Positions 8,781-18,227 of a DNA stretch of 25,249 nt are shown one piece after another. The stretch comes from Chthoniobacterales bacterium (GTDB lineage Bacteria; Verrucomicrobiota; Verrucomicrobiia; Chthoniobacterales; UBA10450), in NCBI GenBank assembly GCA_013695925.1, contig JACCZO010000419.1:1-25249 (forward strand). The letters run 5' to 3'. A program made the position numbers and the translations under genes. How positions within the stretch are numbered: position 1 is the first letter of the stretch; each line of letters starts with the position of its first letter. The notes beneath the pieces are model-generated. The model was not told the DNA's origin and searched no databases. It worked only from the letters and a program-made list of their open reading frames with translations.

Positions 8781-11700
8781 ATGAGAAAAATATCCATATC
8801 ATTCCTCGCTGCGCTCTGCGCATTCTCCGGCGCCCTCCCGCTTTCCGCGCAGACGATTCCGCTCCTGCCGGAGCGCGGGGGTCATGCAGCCACGCTGTTG
8901 AATTCAGGCAAAGTCTTGATCACCGGCGGCGCCAATGAAGGCGGCACGCTTAAGTCCGCCCTGCTCTATGATCCAGGGACGAATGTTTTCACCGCCACGG
9001 GAGCGATGCTCGCGGCACGCGGGGATCAGACCTCGACTTTGCTGCCCGACGGACGAGTCCTGATCACCGGTGGTGCCGACGGCACCATCGTTTTGCAAAC
9101 CGCCGAGATCTACGACCCGGTGACGGGAAAATTTTCCCTGACGCCGCAGTCCCTGAGCACGGCCCGCAGTAATCACTCGGCGGTGCTCTTATGGGATGGG
9201 ACCGTCCTGGTGCATGGCGGCACCACGGCCGACATTTTTAATCCCGCAGATAACTCTTTCACCCCGATCGTCAGCACCCCGGTCAATCGCAAGAGCCATA
9301 TGGTGACGCCCTTGCAGGACGGCACCGTGCTGATTACGGGCGGCTACGTCGGCGGCATCTCCAGTAACACCGCGGAAATTTATAACGTCGTGACTAAGGT
9401 TTTCACGATCCTGGGAAACCACATGAATATTTCGCGAGCGAATCATACCTCTACGCTCTTGCCCTCCGGACAGGTTTTGATCACCGGCGGATTTTCCGGG
9501 ACCAGTCCGCACAACGAGACCGAAATTTACGATCCTGTCCTCAAGACATTCACCCTGGCTTTCAAGATGTCTGACAACCGGTCAAATCACCGGGCGATCT
9601 TGCAGGGCGATGGTCGTGTAGTCGTAATTGGAGGTGTGACTCTGGAGAGCGGGTTTCTGGCCGCGGATGAGGTTTACGATCCGGCTACTGGATTTTGGAC
9701 AAGCTATCAATCGATGATCGAAAATCGGGGTGGTCATACCGCGACGATGTTGCAGAGTGGAAAAATCCTTGTCGCCGGGGGTGTGACTGGGAACGAGACT
9801 TTGCAATCGGCTGAGATTCTCGATCCGATAACTCATGACTTTACTGCGATCGGCAACCTGAACACCGGACGGAATCAACACCGGGCAACGTTGTTGAACG
9901 ACGGCACGGTGTTACTCGCCGCAGGAAGTCTCGACGCATTCAACCTCAAGTCAGCCGAGCTTTTCGATCCAACGAGTAACTCTTTTTCCTTGGTGGGTTC
10001 ACTCAAGGATGCTCGAAAGAGTCATACCGCCACTAAGTTGCAGGATGGCCGCGTCCTGGTGGCCGGTGGTAAGGGAGGAAATCTCGGCGACTTGACCAGT
10101 GCCGAGATTTACGATCCATCGACGCAGCTATTTCATCTCGCCACTCCGATGAACGAAGAGCGGGCTTTGCACAGCGCGACTTTGCTGCAGAGCGGGGAAG
10201 TCCTGGTGGTGGGCGGCGTCCAGACGGGCGGCGACACCACTGCGACGACGGAGCTGTTTGATCCGGGAACGGAAACTTTCTCTCTGACCGGCGAACTCTT
10301 TCTCGGTCGAAAACGGCATCGCGAAAGCCTGCTCCTCGACGGGACGGTCCTTGTCGAAGGCGGCAACTATCTGGCTAACGGGGTAGGGGGCGGAGACCGC
10401 GAAACGGAGACGGCGGAGCTTTATACTCCCGGCACCGGGCTCTGGTCCATGGTGCCGGACATGAATAGCCCGCGGACAGAACATGAATCGACTTTGCTGG
10501 AGAATGGCACGGTCCTGATTTCGGGTGGCGGTCCTGAGGCAACGGAAATCTATCATCCGGATCTTCAGTCGTTTTCGGAGACTGGACTGATGATCGAGAC
10601 CCGCGGCCGCTTCGTCGCCATCCGCCTGGCCAATCCAGCCTGGGGTTCGTTAGTTGGGCATGTCGTCGCCATCGGGGGAGGCATTCAGGGTGGTTCTGTC
10701 TTCGGCGGCGGTCAGCAGGCCTTTGACTCGGTTGAGATTTACGATCCAGCCACCGGTGAGTGGAGTCAGTTTGGGACGATGACGGAGGCGCGTCAGAACC
10801 ACACGGCGACCGAGTTGGATGATGGGAGAATCCTGATCGCAGGCGGAGTGGGTCGGCCGTTCATCAGTGCAACCGGTGAGTTGCTGGACGGCCCAACGCC
10901 GAGCCCGACACCGCCTCCGACACCGACGCCGAGTCCGACGCCGACCGTCTCGCCGACGCCGACTGTCTCGCCCAGCCCGACGACGTCGCCTTCTCCTTCT
11001 CCGAGCGCGACACCTTTGGAAAGCAAGCCGCTCAACATCTCGACTCGGGCGGACGCACAGACGGGCGACAAGGTGCTGATCGGCGGGTTCATCGTCACGG
11101 GTGGGAGTGAACCGAAGACAGTCATCCTGCGCGCGATCGGGCCGTCGCTCCCGCTCAGCGGTGTCTTGGCCGATCCGGTGCTGGAGTTGCACAATCCCGA
11201 TGGCAGCGTGGTGGTGAACGACAACTGGAGAGACAGCCAGGAAACCGAGATCGCAGGGAGCGGGCTGGCGCCGACAATCGATCAGGAATCAGCGATCATC
11301 GCGACGCTCGATCCCGGGCTCTACACGGCAATTGTCTACGGGAAAGATAACGCGACTGGAGTGGGTCTGGTGGAAGTGTACGATCTGGACGATCCGAACG
11401 CGGCCACCTATCTGGGGAACATCAGCACGCGCGGTTACGTGCAGCCGGATGATAATGCGATGATCGGAGGGTTCATCATCGGCGAAGGCGGCCAGACTGG
11501 GCAGGTGGTGATACGGGCGATCGGTCCCTCGCTCACGACCATCTCGGAGGCGCTGCGCGATCCGACTTTGAATGTTTACAACCAGCAGGGAGGGATCGTG
11601 GCACAGAACGACGACTGGCAGGACACAGACGGAGATGCGATCGCGGCGACTGGGCTGGCCCCGACCGATCCGGCGGAGTCGGCTGTCCTGGCCGATCTCC

Positions 11701-11783
11701 CGCCCGGCGCTTACACCGCGATTGTACGGGGCAAGGTGAGCAGCGCAGGAGTTGGCCTGGTGGAAGTCTACTACCTTCCGTAG
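8781..11783 (+). CDS. Secreted kelch-repeat protein, paralog of the preceding gene
   Basis: 1000 residues with the same architecture as its neighbour. A signal peptide (MRKISISFLAALCAFSGALP, cleavage near LSAQ) is followed by kelch repeats from about 25 to 700, a short Pro/Thr/Ser linker (703-746) and two C-terminal ISTR-type domains (about 750-870 and 877-1000) with TGDKVLIGGFI, RAIGPSL, NDNW, TGLAP and GVGLVEVYYLP. By eye roughly two thirds of the residues match the first copy across the propeller. The main differences are a linker less than half as long and the loss of a short loop in the first C-terminal domain (SPSDPSVPGS in copy one). It probably acts outside the cell or at its surface in binding; no enzyme motif is seen. 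The start ATG lacks an obvious ribosome-binding site, as for the first copy. Confidence 0.88.
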   Translation: MRKISISFLAALCAFSGALPLSAQTIPLLPERGGHAATLLNSGKVLITGGANEGGTLKSALLYDPGTNVFTATGAMLAARGDQTSTLLPDGRVLITGGADGTIVLQTAEIYDPVTGKFSLTPQSLSTARSNHSAVLLWDGTVLVHGGTTADIFNPADNSFTPIVSTPVNRKSHMVTPLQDGTVLITGGYVGGISSNTAEIYNVVTKVFTILGNHMNISRANHTSTLLPSGQVLITGGFSGTSPHNETEIYDPVLKTFTLAFKMSDNRSNHRAILQGDGRVVVIGGVTLESGFLAADEVYDPATGFWTSYQSMIENRGGHTATMLQSGKILVAGGVTGNETLQSAEILDPITHDFTAIGNLNTGRNQHRATLLNDGTVLLAAGSLDAFNLKSAELFDPTSNSFSLVGSLKDARKSHTATKLQDGRVLVAGGKGGNLGDLTSAEIYDPSTQLFHLATPMNEERALHSATLLQSGEVLVVGGVQTGGDTTATTELFDPGTETFSLTGELFLGRKRHRESLLLDGTVLVEGGNYLANGVGGGDRETETAELYTPGTGLWSMVPDMNSPRTEHESTLLENGTVLISGGGPEATEIYHPDLQSFSETGLMIETRGRFVAIRLANPAWGSLVGHVVAIGGGIQGGSVFGGGQQAFDSVEIYDPATGEWSQFGTMTEARQNHTATELDDGRILIAGGVGRPFISATGELLDGPTPSPTPPPTPTPSPTPTVSPTPTVSPSPTTSPSPSPSATPLESKPLNISTRADAQTGDKVLIGGFIVTGGSEPKTVILRAIGPSLPLSGVLADPVLELHNPDGSVVVNDNWRDSQETEIAGSGLAPTIDQESAIIATLDPGLYTAIVYGKDNATGVGLVEVYDLDDPNAATYLGNISTRGYVQPDDNAMIGGFIIGEGGQTGQVVIRAIGPSLTTISEALRDPTLNVYNQQGGIVAQNDDWQDTDGDAIAATGLAPTDPAESAVLADLPPGAYTAIVRGKVSSAGVGLVEVYYLP

Positions 11784-11830
11784 CCGAATTTCGCCCGAAC
11801 TCCTGGAATTTTTACAATCCTTCTGGACAT

Positions 11831-11977
11831 TCAATTTCCTACTTGTTGGGTGCGATCTGCGGGTTTGTCGGCGCGCTAACTCTCTCTGCACAGACGCTTG
11901 TTCCAGGATCCTGCTCTGCACCGCCGAATTTCAGCACCGAGACCGAGCTGGGTCGGGCGAACGACAAACTGCTTTAA
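11831..11977 (+). pseudogene. Possible decayed start of a third kelch-family gene
   Basis: Downstream of the second kelch gene, a frame without an ATG reads SISYLLGAICGFVGALTLSA then QTLVPG and stops at TAA 11975-11977. The stretch SIS-[FY]-L, GAL-x-LSAQT closely follows the signal peptide of the gene at 8781 (SISFLAALCAFSGALPLSAQ). Similarity ends after the signal peptide. It reads as the 5' stump of another tandem copy, or of an unrelated secreted protein with a similar leader. The rest of 11784-12094 shows no gene. Confidence 0.35.
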
Positions 11978-12094
11978 CCGGCTGAGGCTAATGTTCAGCG
12001 AATCCGACAAACCCAAAGCGATAGATTCGTCATCGGGAGCAGCGCCTCCAGGCAACTTAAAAGGAAGGAGAAGTCGGTTTTAACAAACAAAATC

Positions 12095-12190
12095 ATGAAA
12101 CAACCCATTGCACTTCTCACCTTGGCGACGCTGGCCTTCAGTCCAGCACCGTCAGAAGCGCCAGCGGGGGCACCGATACGGCGCTCGTAA
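12095..12190 (+). CDS. 31-residue signal-peptide-like ORF, possibly a remnant
   Basis: An ATG preceded by AAGGAAGGAG, but 25 bp away, opens MKQPIALLTLATLAFSPAPS and ends at TAA 12190. The first 19 residues look like a Sec signal peptide, but there is almost no mature part. It is probably a truncated or frameshifted secreted protein gene; no continuation was recognised in 12191-12278. It could also be chance. Confidence 0.25.
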   Translation: MKQPIALLTLATLAFSPAPSEAPAGAPIRRS

Positions 12191-12278
12191 CCGTCGGGTA
12201 ATTTCGTTGGCTGCGGCGGGAACCGCCTCAGTCGCGCATCATCGCCCGGCCGCAGGAGACGGAACCGAGACAATTGAA

Positions 12279-12770
12279 TCAGCCCTGCCTCGTTGGGCTC
12301 TCATCTGAAAGCGAACTCGGCGCGTTAAGGTTCGCACCTTCGTCGACCGCCACGTTCAAGCGATAAATAAGCTCCCCGCCCAGCCAGGCGGCGACCAGAG
12401 CGAAGACCAAAGCTACGATTCCGAGGTAAATCGGCACCCGCCCGGGATTGGTCGGCGTTTCATGGCGCATCCACCAACTGATGGCGAACAAGGCTGTCAC
12501 CAGCACATTGATGGACCCGTGCCAGAGCCCAATCCGCTTGGCCCGCGTGCCGGCGGGGATTGCCCACCAGTCGATAGCGCCAAAAAACGCCGCAGCCAGG
12601 CCGCCGATCAGTCCGCCCGTGATCAGCCAGAAAGAAATGTCCGCCCAGTGAGAGTTGTCTGTCTTGAGGAAAAGAAGATCGAAAATAACCGCCAGCGGAA
12701 AAAGGCCAAGCGGGAAGACGATCAACATCGGGTGAATTGGATGACCAAGAAGGCGCGCTTTGCTTTTCAT
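12279..12770 (-). CDS. DUF2231 domain membrane protein
   Basis: From ATG 12770 the protein starts MKSKARLLGHPIHPMLIVFP, the hallmark GHPIHPML start of DUF2231 proteins. Four hydrophobic segments follow (MLIVFPLGLFPLAVIFDLLF; WLITGGLIGGLAAAFFGAID; SINVLVTALFAISWW; IYLGIVALVFALVAAWLGGE), so it is a four-helix inner-membrane protein. The C-terminus LIYRLNVAVDEGANL is also typical. An upstream in-frame ATG at 12833 exists, but the extra 21 residues are not family-like, so 12770 is preferred. The family is predicted to be redox- or haem-related in some reports, but the function is not established. No operon partners are visible. Confidence 0.88.
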   Translation of the reverse strand: MKSKARLLGHPIHPMLIVFPLGLFPLAVIFDLLFLKTDNSHWADISFWLITGGLIGGLAAAFFGAIDWWAIPAGTRAKRIGLWHGSINVLVTALFAISWWMRHETPTNPGRVPIYLGIVALVFALVAAWLGGELIYRLNVAVDEGANLNAPSSLSDESPTRQG

Positions 12771-12908
12771 AATGTTAACTGATCGCCCTTCGTGCGGCCC
12801 TTGGCCGTCGGGTTCATTTGACAAGCCCTGCACGAGTTTCCCGTTACCGCGTGACTACCATTTTGTCGCCCTCGGCACGTTACCGGGCCGCTGGCGGGTT
12901 TACGCCTG

Positions 12909-13177
12909 CCGATAAACTGCAAAAGTTCGAAAAAGAACGTACATAACTCGCAGGACGATTTCCAGGCGGTCAAGAGTAATCCGCGGACGAAGATTGCGGA
13001 GAAGGCCGGGTTCACGGCCACGCTGCCACAAAAGATCCGCGATGTGAAAACCATCCTCCGATCGCGGTTGGATAAGCTGATGACTGCGTTTCGCTTGAGT
13101 AATTTGCCGGTTACCAGAGCGCGCGGGTGATCGTGGACCTGAGAGGTCCGGGCGCGGAAGAGCCGCCCACCCCGTAG
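12909..13177 (+). pseudogene. Frameshifted, 5'-truncated remnant of a verrucomicrobial hypothetical protein
   Basis: A frame without a start codon reads NCKSSKKNVHNSQDDFQAVK, then SNPRTKIAEKAGFTATLPQK, IRDVKTILRSRLDKLMTAFR and LSN (to about 13104). The next frame over then reads YQSARVIVDLRGPGAEEPPT and stops at TAG 13175-13177. The two pieces form one continuous coding pattern split by a frameshift between about 13105 and 13112, and the beginning is missing. The style (helical Lys-rich part, then VIVDLRGPG and a proline tail) resembles hypothetical proteins common in soil Verrucomicrobia; no function is known. The rest of 12771-13294 has nothing I recognise. Confidence 0.5.
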
Positions 13178-13294
13178 TCTTTTCCCCGAGTGGCGGGACG
13201 CCGTCCGTGACGCTCCGGGTTAGGATTTTTCGCTATTCGCAGCTTTGCCTTCCGCCCGATTGTCGGCGGCGGTGTTTCTGTTCTTACTACGTTC

Positions 13295-13609
13295 ATGCGC
13301 GAAGAACTCTCCCTTGAAGAACGGTTGCGGATTTTGCGCGAGACCGATACGGAACGTCGCTGGTACACCGTGGATGACAAGCGCCTTTGTCTGATCTGCG
13401 AGCGGATCATCAGTGGACGCGGGATCAGGATCGACGGGGGCCCGGACAAATATTCGCTTGGGTGCCCGACGCCTGGCTGTACTGGTGAGTTTAGCCATTG
13501 GCTTTTGTACCGGCCCACTCCCGCCGAACTCGAATCCCTTGCGCCGGACACCGCGGGCGTGATGGATATTCTCGCCGGCCTCAATCGCCGGGGTCTGGAT
13601 CAGCTGTAG
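13295..13609 (+). CDS. Small zinc-ribbon protein, paralog A
   Basis: 104 residues. Residues about 8-70 carry the shared family pattern: LEERLRILRETDTERRWYTV, CLICERIISGRGI, then CPTPGC and HW. The CxxC and CPTxGC pairs should bind one zinc ion as a ribbon. A 34-residue tail (PTPAELESLAPDTAGVMDIL) is specific to this copy. Three relatives lie at 18385, 18688 and 18972, all around the large sensor kinase gene. This gene is convergent with the kinase and overlaps its 3' end by 29 bp. The family is unassigned; the zinc ribbon could bind nucleic acid or protein. No Shine-Dalgarno is visible, but the conserved frame supports the start. Confidence 0.75.
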   Translation: MREELSLEERLRILRETDTERRWYTVDDKRLCLICERIISGRGIRIDGGPDKYSLGCPTPGCTGEFSHWLLYRPTPAELESLAPDTAGVMDILAGLNRRGLDQL

Positions 13610-16600
13610 CCGGCGCGCCTAGGCGGTCGCCGGTGGTGCTCTGGTCGCCTGGGAGCAGGCAGTTCACGAGGGTGCCTTTGCCGCCGGCCGAGGTAAGAGT
13701 CAGCTTCGCCCCAATCACGCCGGCGCGGTATTTCATGATGTGGAGACCCATCCCGCGCTGGGGCTTGGAGGGGGAAAAGCCCCGGCCGTTATCTTCGATC
13801 GTGAGGCTGAGGTCTTTGCCTTGCCGCAGCAGTTTGATCGTGATCGCGGTCGCCTTGCCGTTCTTGCGCGCGTTGGTGACGGCTTCCTGCGCGATGCGGT
13901 AGAGATTCAAGGCGATGGCCTCGTCGCCGATGCGGATCTGCCGCGGACACTCGAACTGGCAGGTGACAGAGCGGATCTGGCTGGTGCGAAACGCGAGTTC
14001 GCGCAGGGCGTTGGCCAGGCCCTGGGAAGACAACTCCACCGGATGAAGGCCACGGGCGAGATCGCGCGCCAGGCCGACGTTGTCGTTCACGATGCGGGCA
14101 GCTTCCGAGAGCACTTTGGCTCCGGAGGCAGTGTCCGGCTTGAGCTTGTGCGCGGCGGTCTGGAGGAAGAGAGCGGCGGCGGCGAGTTCCTGGCATAGGC
14201 TATCGTGCAGATCCTGCCCGATGCGGCGCTTTTCGCGTTCGCTGATGAGGAGAAGCTCCTGTTCCACCTCGACGCGCTGGTTCATCTCGGATTGGAGCTG
14301 TTGATTGAGAGCCATCAGCTGGGCGGTGCGCTCGCTCACCCGGGTCTCGAGGTCGCGGTGGGATTCCTGTAAATTTTGCTCCGCCAGGTGCTGCTCGGTG
14401 GCGTCGCGGCCGATCTTGGCAAAGCCGCGGTGGTTTCCGAGTTCGTCGTCGAGTCGGCGCATGATGCCATCGATCCAGACGCGGCTGCCGTCTTTGCGCA
14501 AAAGCCAGCGGCGATCGTCCGCCACTCCTTCACGCAAGGCGATCCGCATCTCTTTTTGTTCCTGTTTCCGCGCGCGGTCCTCGGGGGTGAAGATGAGCTC
14601 ACCGCTCTTCCCCAGTGCTTCCTCCGCGCTCCAGCCGAAGACGCGCTCCGCGCCGGCGCTCCAGTAGATAATCTGGTTGCCGGGATCGAGCATCAACATT
14701 GCGTAGTCGGGAGCGCCGTCGACGAGAAGACGGAAACGTTCCTCGCTTTCGGCGAGCGCTTCGCTTCGGATCTTCTCCTCGGTCACGTCCTGTGCCAGGC
14801 CCGCCATCCGAAGGATGCGGCCGGCCTTTTCTACCACTGGGAACCCCGTATCGCGGATCCAACGAATGGCGCCATCGCTCGGCCGGATGATCCGGTATTC
14901 GCTCACGACGGTTTCACCTTTGCGCAAGCGGCCAAGTCTCTCCATACCCTCTTTGCGATCGTCCGGGTGCAGGGTCGCTGCCCAGGCCTCGGGTTTGCCC
15001 AGGATCCGCTCCGGTGGCTCTCCCCAAACCCGCTCGAATGCGGCGCTCACGTAGTCGATCCGCTCTTTCTCGGCATCAAACATCCAGAGGACGTCGGTCG
15101 AATTTTCTGCAAACTGGCGGAAGCGCTCCTCGCTCGCCCGGAGAGCTTCCTCGGCTTGCTTCTGTTCATTGATGTCGAGGACATACTTGACGGCGAGGTT
15201 TTGGCTCAGTTTAGCCGCGCTGAAAAGGCCCCACCAGCGGGTCCCATCCTTGCGCACATATTCTTTCTGGTAGGTCCCGGTTTTTCCGGTGCCCTTCAGT
15301 TCCTCAAAAGCACTGATGGAAAGAGGTCTCCATTCCGGAGGCGAGAATTCACCCCAGCGCAGAAGACCGTTCTCCAAATCCTCACGACTGTATCCACTCA
15401 TCCTGAGGAAAGCGTTATTCGCGTCTTTTATCTGCCCATCGACATTGAGAAAAAGGACCCCGACCGTCTCGATGTCGAGGGCCCGCCGAAGGCGCGACTC
15501 GCTTTCGCGCAGCGCGTCCTCGGCCTGTTTTCGGCGAGTGATGTCGATGAAAGTGGCGACGACGCCTGCGATGCGATCTTCGGCCGTGCGGTAGGGAGCG
15601 ATCCGGGTCAAATACCAGTTCACGTCGCCGACCCGCACCTCGCGTTCGATCGTGCGCAGGTCGCGCAGGACCAGCTCGGCGTCTTCCAGGAAGTTTTCAT
15701 GGGCAAGCTGGTGAGTGATGTCGGAAAGGGGCCGGCCCATGTCGGCCGGGATCAGATTGAAAATCTTTTGTGCGCTGGGGGTGAAGCGCTGGATGCGCAA
15801 TTCGCGATCGAGAAAGACGGTCCCGATATCGGTCGAGGCCATGAGGTTGTTGAGGTCGGCGTTGGCCCGGCTCAGATCCTCGACGCTGTTTTTCAGCTCC
15901 TGGTTGACGGTCGTGAGCTCTTCGTTGACCGATTGCAATTCTTCCCTGCTCGTTTCCAGTTCCTCGGTCGCGGAATGCATCTCCTCGTTCACCGCCTGGA
16001 GCTCTTCGTTGGAGGCTTTGAGCTCTTCGTTCGTCGCCTCATACTCCTCGACGGTCTGGTTGAGTTGCTCCTTCAGATGGTGAATCTCGGCATCGAGATC
16101 GAGATCGATCGGCTGGCGCTCGACCGGACCGGGGGGCGCGCCGGTCAGGCCGGTCACCCTCTCAAAAAGGATGAGAAAAAAGTCGCCCTCGGCACGATCC
16201 TGACGGAAGGGGCAGACGCTGATGGTGATTGCTTCCGTCTCGCCTTCGATCTCCACCGACTGAGGCGTGCCGCGAATCGTCTCCTGGCTTTGTGCGGCCT
16301 TGAAAAGCGCACTTCGCAGCTCAATGCGCAACTGCGGGTGAACCACCTTGAGGAGGTTGGCGGTGCTTTCGCCCGCGGGAAATTGGAGGTAGCGGCCGGC
16401 GTGCTCGGAAAGATGGACGATGTCGTGTCCGTCGTTGATGACCAATGAGGGCGGCCCGTATTGTTCAAGCAGTTTGAGGTGTAGCTCCCCAAAGAAGGCC
16501 TGCCGCCGGGCCTGGCTGGATTGAATTGCAGCGGCAATTTCTTCTTTCGTTTGCCCTGTTTTGATCGGCCCGAGCCGCGGCAGAGCCCGTGACGCCGGTC

Positions 16601-18227
16601 TGCGCAGGGTGGGGGCCGCAGCCTTCTCTGCGGAAAGCGTGGCCAAAGAAATTCTCCAACCGGGCCGGGGCACGGAGCGCCGGATGTAGAGCCGATTCCG
16701 CAAGTCGATCGTAGAGAAGAGCGCATTGGCCGCGGAGTCGCTTTCCGCTCCGCCGATAAAGAGCAGCCCGCCCGAGACGAGAGTGAAATGGAAAATATCG
16801 AAGACCTGCTTCTGAGCGGTGGTGTTCAGGTAAATGAGAAGGTTGCGGCAGGAGACGAGATCGAGCCGCGAAAAGGGCGCATCTTTCAGCACGTTATGGT
16901 CGGCGAAGAACACCTTTTCGCGGATTTCTTTGCGCACCCGGTAACGGCCTTGATCCAAGGTAAAGAAAGTGCACAAGCGCTGCGGGGAAACGTCCGCCTC
17001 GATCGTGCTCGGATAAAGCCCGTCGCGCGCATCGGCGATCGCCTGCTCATCCACGTCGGAGGCGAAAACCTGGATTTTGGGCGGCTGATCGATCCGCTCG
17101 GCATGCTCGCAGAGGAGGATAGCAATCGAATAGGCTTCCTCTCCGGTCGCGCAACCGGCGACCCAGACCCGGATCTGATCGTCGGGTTTTTTGCCCGCGA
17201 AGAGCTGAGGAATGTGCGCCTCGAGCGCCGCAAACGCCTCCCGGTCACGAAAAAAATGAGTCACGCCGATGAGCAAATCCTGGAGCAACGCGCGGCCCTC
17301 GGCGGGATGCTCTCGGAGGAAATCGAGATATTGCGGAATGCTCTCGAGCGAGTTGACCTGGAGACGGCGCGCGATCCGGCGCAGGACGGTGGCGCGTTTA
17401 TACTGCGCGAAATCGTGCCCGGTCTGGGCTCGCAAATCGGCCAGCACTTTGCCAAGCGCCTCTTCGTCCTCGGAGTCGTGAGTTTCCTCCGAGATCGTCT
17501 CTCCGCCGGGCGCGTCCTTATCCTTCAGGTGCGGCTCTTCCGCACCGGCAATCTCGGGCGGTAACCTCATCCGCCGCTCGTTTTCCACGAATGCAACCAG
17601 GCGCGCCGGCATTTCGCTCACCGGCAGCACCCAGTCGACCATCCCGGTACTGATCGCCGTCACTGGCATGCTCTCGAATTCCGCCTCCTTCGGGTCCTGC
17701 GCAATCGTCACCCCGCCTTGGGCGCGCACGTGCTTCAACCCGATCGCGCCATCCGAATCGCTTCCCGAAAAAATGATCGAGACCGCGCGCTGCCCGTAGG
17801 CCTGGGCAAGGGTGCGGAAGAACAGATCGATAGTGACGCGGCGTCCAGGGGTTCGCTGCGGCTGGGTCAATTGCAGCTGCCCGTGTTCAAACATCAGCTG
17901 ATTGTTAGGCGGAATGACGTAGACGTGGTTGGACCGCACCCGGATGGGGCTGGTCACCTGCGTCACTGGCATCGCGGTCTTCTGCTGGAGGACGGCGGCA
18001 AGGTTGCTCTCGTGTTCCGGAGAAAGATGCATTACGACGACGAAAGCAAGGCCGCTCTCGGCCGGCATGTCGGCGAAGAATTGCTGGAGCGGCGTGATCC
18101 CGCCGGCCGAAGCGCCCAGACCGACGACCGCCGTCGGTTCGTTAGGTTCGAGCGGTTTCCTTGCGCTGGTGCGCACGTTTTCGCTTGTCGCGTCCGGCGC
18201 GGCGGGGTCGTTAGGCTTGGCGGTCAT
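13581..18227 (-). CDS. CheB-CheR-PAS hybrid histidine kinase
   Basis: 1548 residues from ATG 18227 (MTAKPNDPAAPDATSENVRT); a longer frame to 18533 has a non-family N-terminus. Domains in order: CheB methylesterase 33-220 (catalytic Ser40 in GLGASAGG, His67 in MHLSPEH, Asp159 in SGSDSDG); CheR methyltransferase 255-515 (THFFRDREAF, VWVAGCATGEEAYS, CRNLLIYLN); a long coiled coil 710-795 of EELxxxNEEL repeats; four PAS domains near 796-900, 910-1020, 1030-1150 and 1160-1280; a HisKA_3 dimerisation domain with phospho-acceptor His1341 (GQDLHDSLCQEL); and a HATPase domain 1435-1525 (DNGRGF, GMGLHIMKYRA). It is a cytosolic sensor with NarL-type kinase chemistry. There is no receiver domain, and no response regulator or chemotaxis gene is nearby, so it is an orphan. 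All catalytic residues look intact. Confidence 0.93.
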   Translation of the reverse strand: MTAKPNDPAAPDATSENVRTSARKPLEPNEPTAVVGLGASAGGITPLQQFFADMPAESGLAFVVVMHLSPEHESNLAAVLQQKTAMPVTQVTSPIRVRSNHVYVIPPNNQLMFEHGQLQLTQPQRTPGRRVTIDLFFRTLAQAYGQRAVSIIFSGSDSDGAIGLKHVRAQGGVTIAQDPKEAEFESMPVTAISTGMVDWVLPVSEMPARLVAFVENERRMRLPPEIAGAEEPHLKDKDAPGGETISEETHDSEDEEALGKVLADLRAQTGHDFAQYKRATVLRRIARRLQVNSLESIPQYLDFLREHPAEGRALLQDLLIGVTHFFRDREAFAALEAHIPQLFAGKKPDDQIRVWVAGCATGEEAYSIAILLCEHAERIDQPPKIQVFASDVDEQAIADARDGLYPSTIEADVSPQRLCTFFTLDQGRYRVRKEIREKVFFADHNVLKDAPFSRLDLVSCRNLLIYLNTTAQKQVFDIFHFTLVSGGLLFIGGAESDSAANALFSTIDLRNRLYIRRSVPRPGWRISLATLSAEKAAAPTLRRPASRALPRLGPIKTGQTKEEIAAAIQSSQARRQAFFGELHLKLLEQYGPPSLVINDGHDIVHLSEHAGRYLQFPAGESTANLLKVVHPQLRIELRSALFKAAQSQETIRGTPQSVEIEGETEAITISVCPFRQDRAEGDFFLILFERVTGLTGAPPGPVERQPIDLDLDAEIHHLKEQLNQTVEEYEATNEELKASNEELQAVNEEMHSATEELETSREELQSVNEELTTVNQELKNSVEDLSRANADLNNLMASTDIGTVFLDRELRIQRFTPSAQKIFNLIPADMGRPLSDITHQLAHENFLEDAELVLRDLRTIEREVRVGDVNWYLTRIAPYRTAEDRIAGVVATFIDITRRKQAEDALRESESRLRRALDIETVGVLFLNVDGQIKDANNAFLRMSGYSREDLENGLLRWGEFSPPEWRPLSISAFEELKGTGKTGTYQKEYVRKDGTRWWGLFSAAKLSQNLAVKYVLDINEQKQAEEALRASEERFRQFAENSTDVLWMFDAEKERIDYVSAAFERVWGEPPERILGKPEAWAATLHPDDRKEGMERLGRLRKGETVVSEYRIIRPSDGAIRWIRDTGFPVVEKAGRILRMAGLAQDVTEEKIRSEALAESEERFRLLVDGAPDYAMLMLDPGNQIIYWSAGAERVFGWSAEEALGKSGELIFTPEDRARKQEQKEMRIALREGVADDRRWLLRKDGSRVWIDGIMRRLDDELGNHRGFAKIGRDATEQHLAEQNLQESHRDLETRVSERTAQLMALNQQLQSEMNQRVEVEQELLLISEREKRRIGQDLHDSLCQELAAAALFLQTAAHKLKPDTASGAKVLSEAARIVNDNVGLARDLARGLHPVELSSQGLANALRELAFRTSQIRSVTCQFECPRQIRIGDEAIALNLYRIAQEAVTNARKNGKATAITIKLLRQGKDLSLTIEDNGRGFSPSKPQRGMGLHIMKYRAGVIGAKLTLTSAGGKGTLVNCLLPGDQSTTGDRLGAPATADPDPGD

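Noticed and set aside
14305..14667. Serine/arginine-rich plus-strand frames in the kinase region
   Set aside because: Out-of-frame reading of GC-rich coding DNA without start signals or family motifs.
14376..16448. A 690-codon plus-strand open frame opposite the sensor kinase
   Set aside because: It is a shadow of the GC-rich kinase gene, whose domains and catalytic residues on the minus strand are unmistakable.
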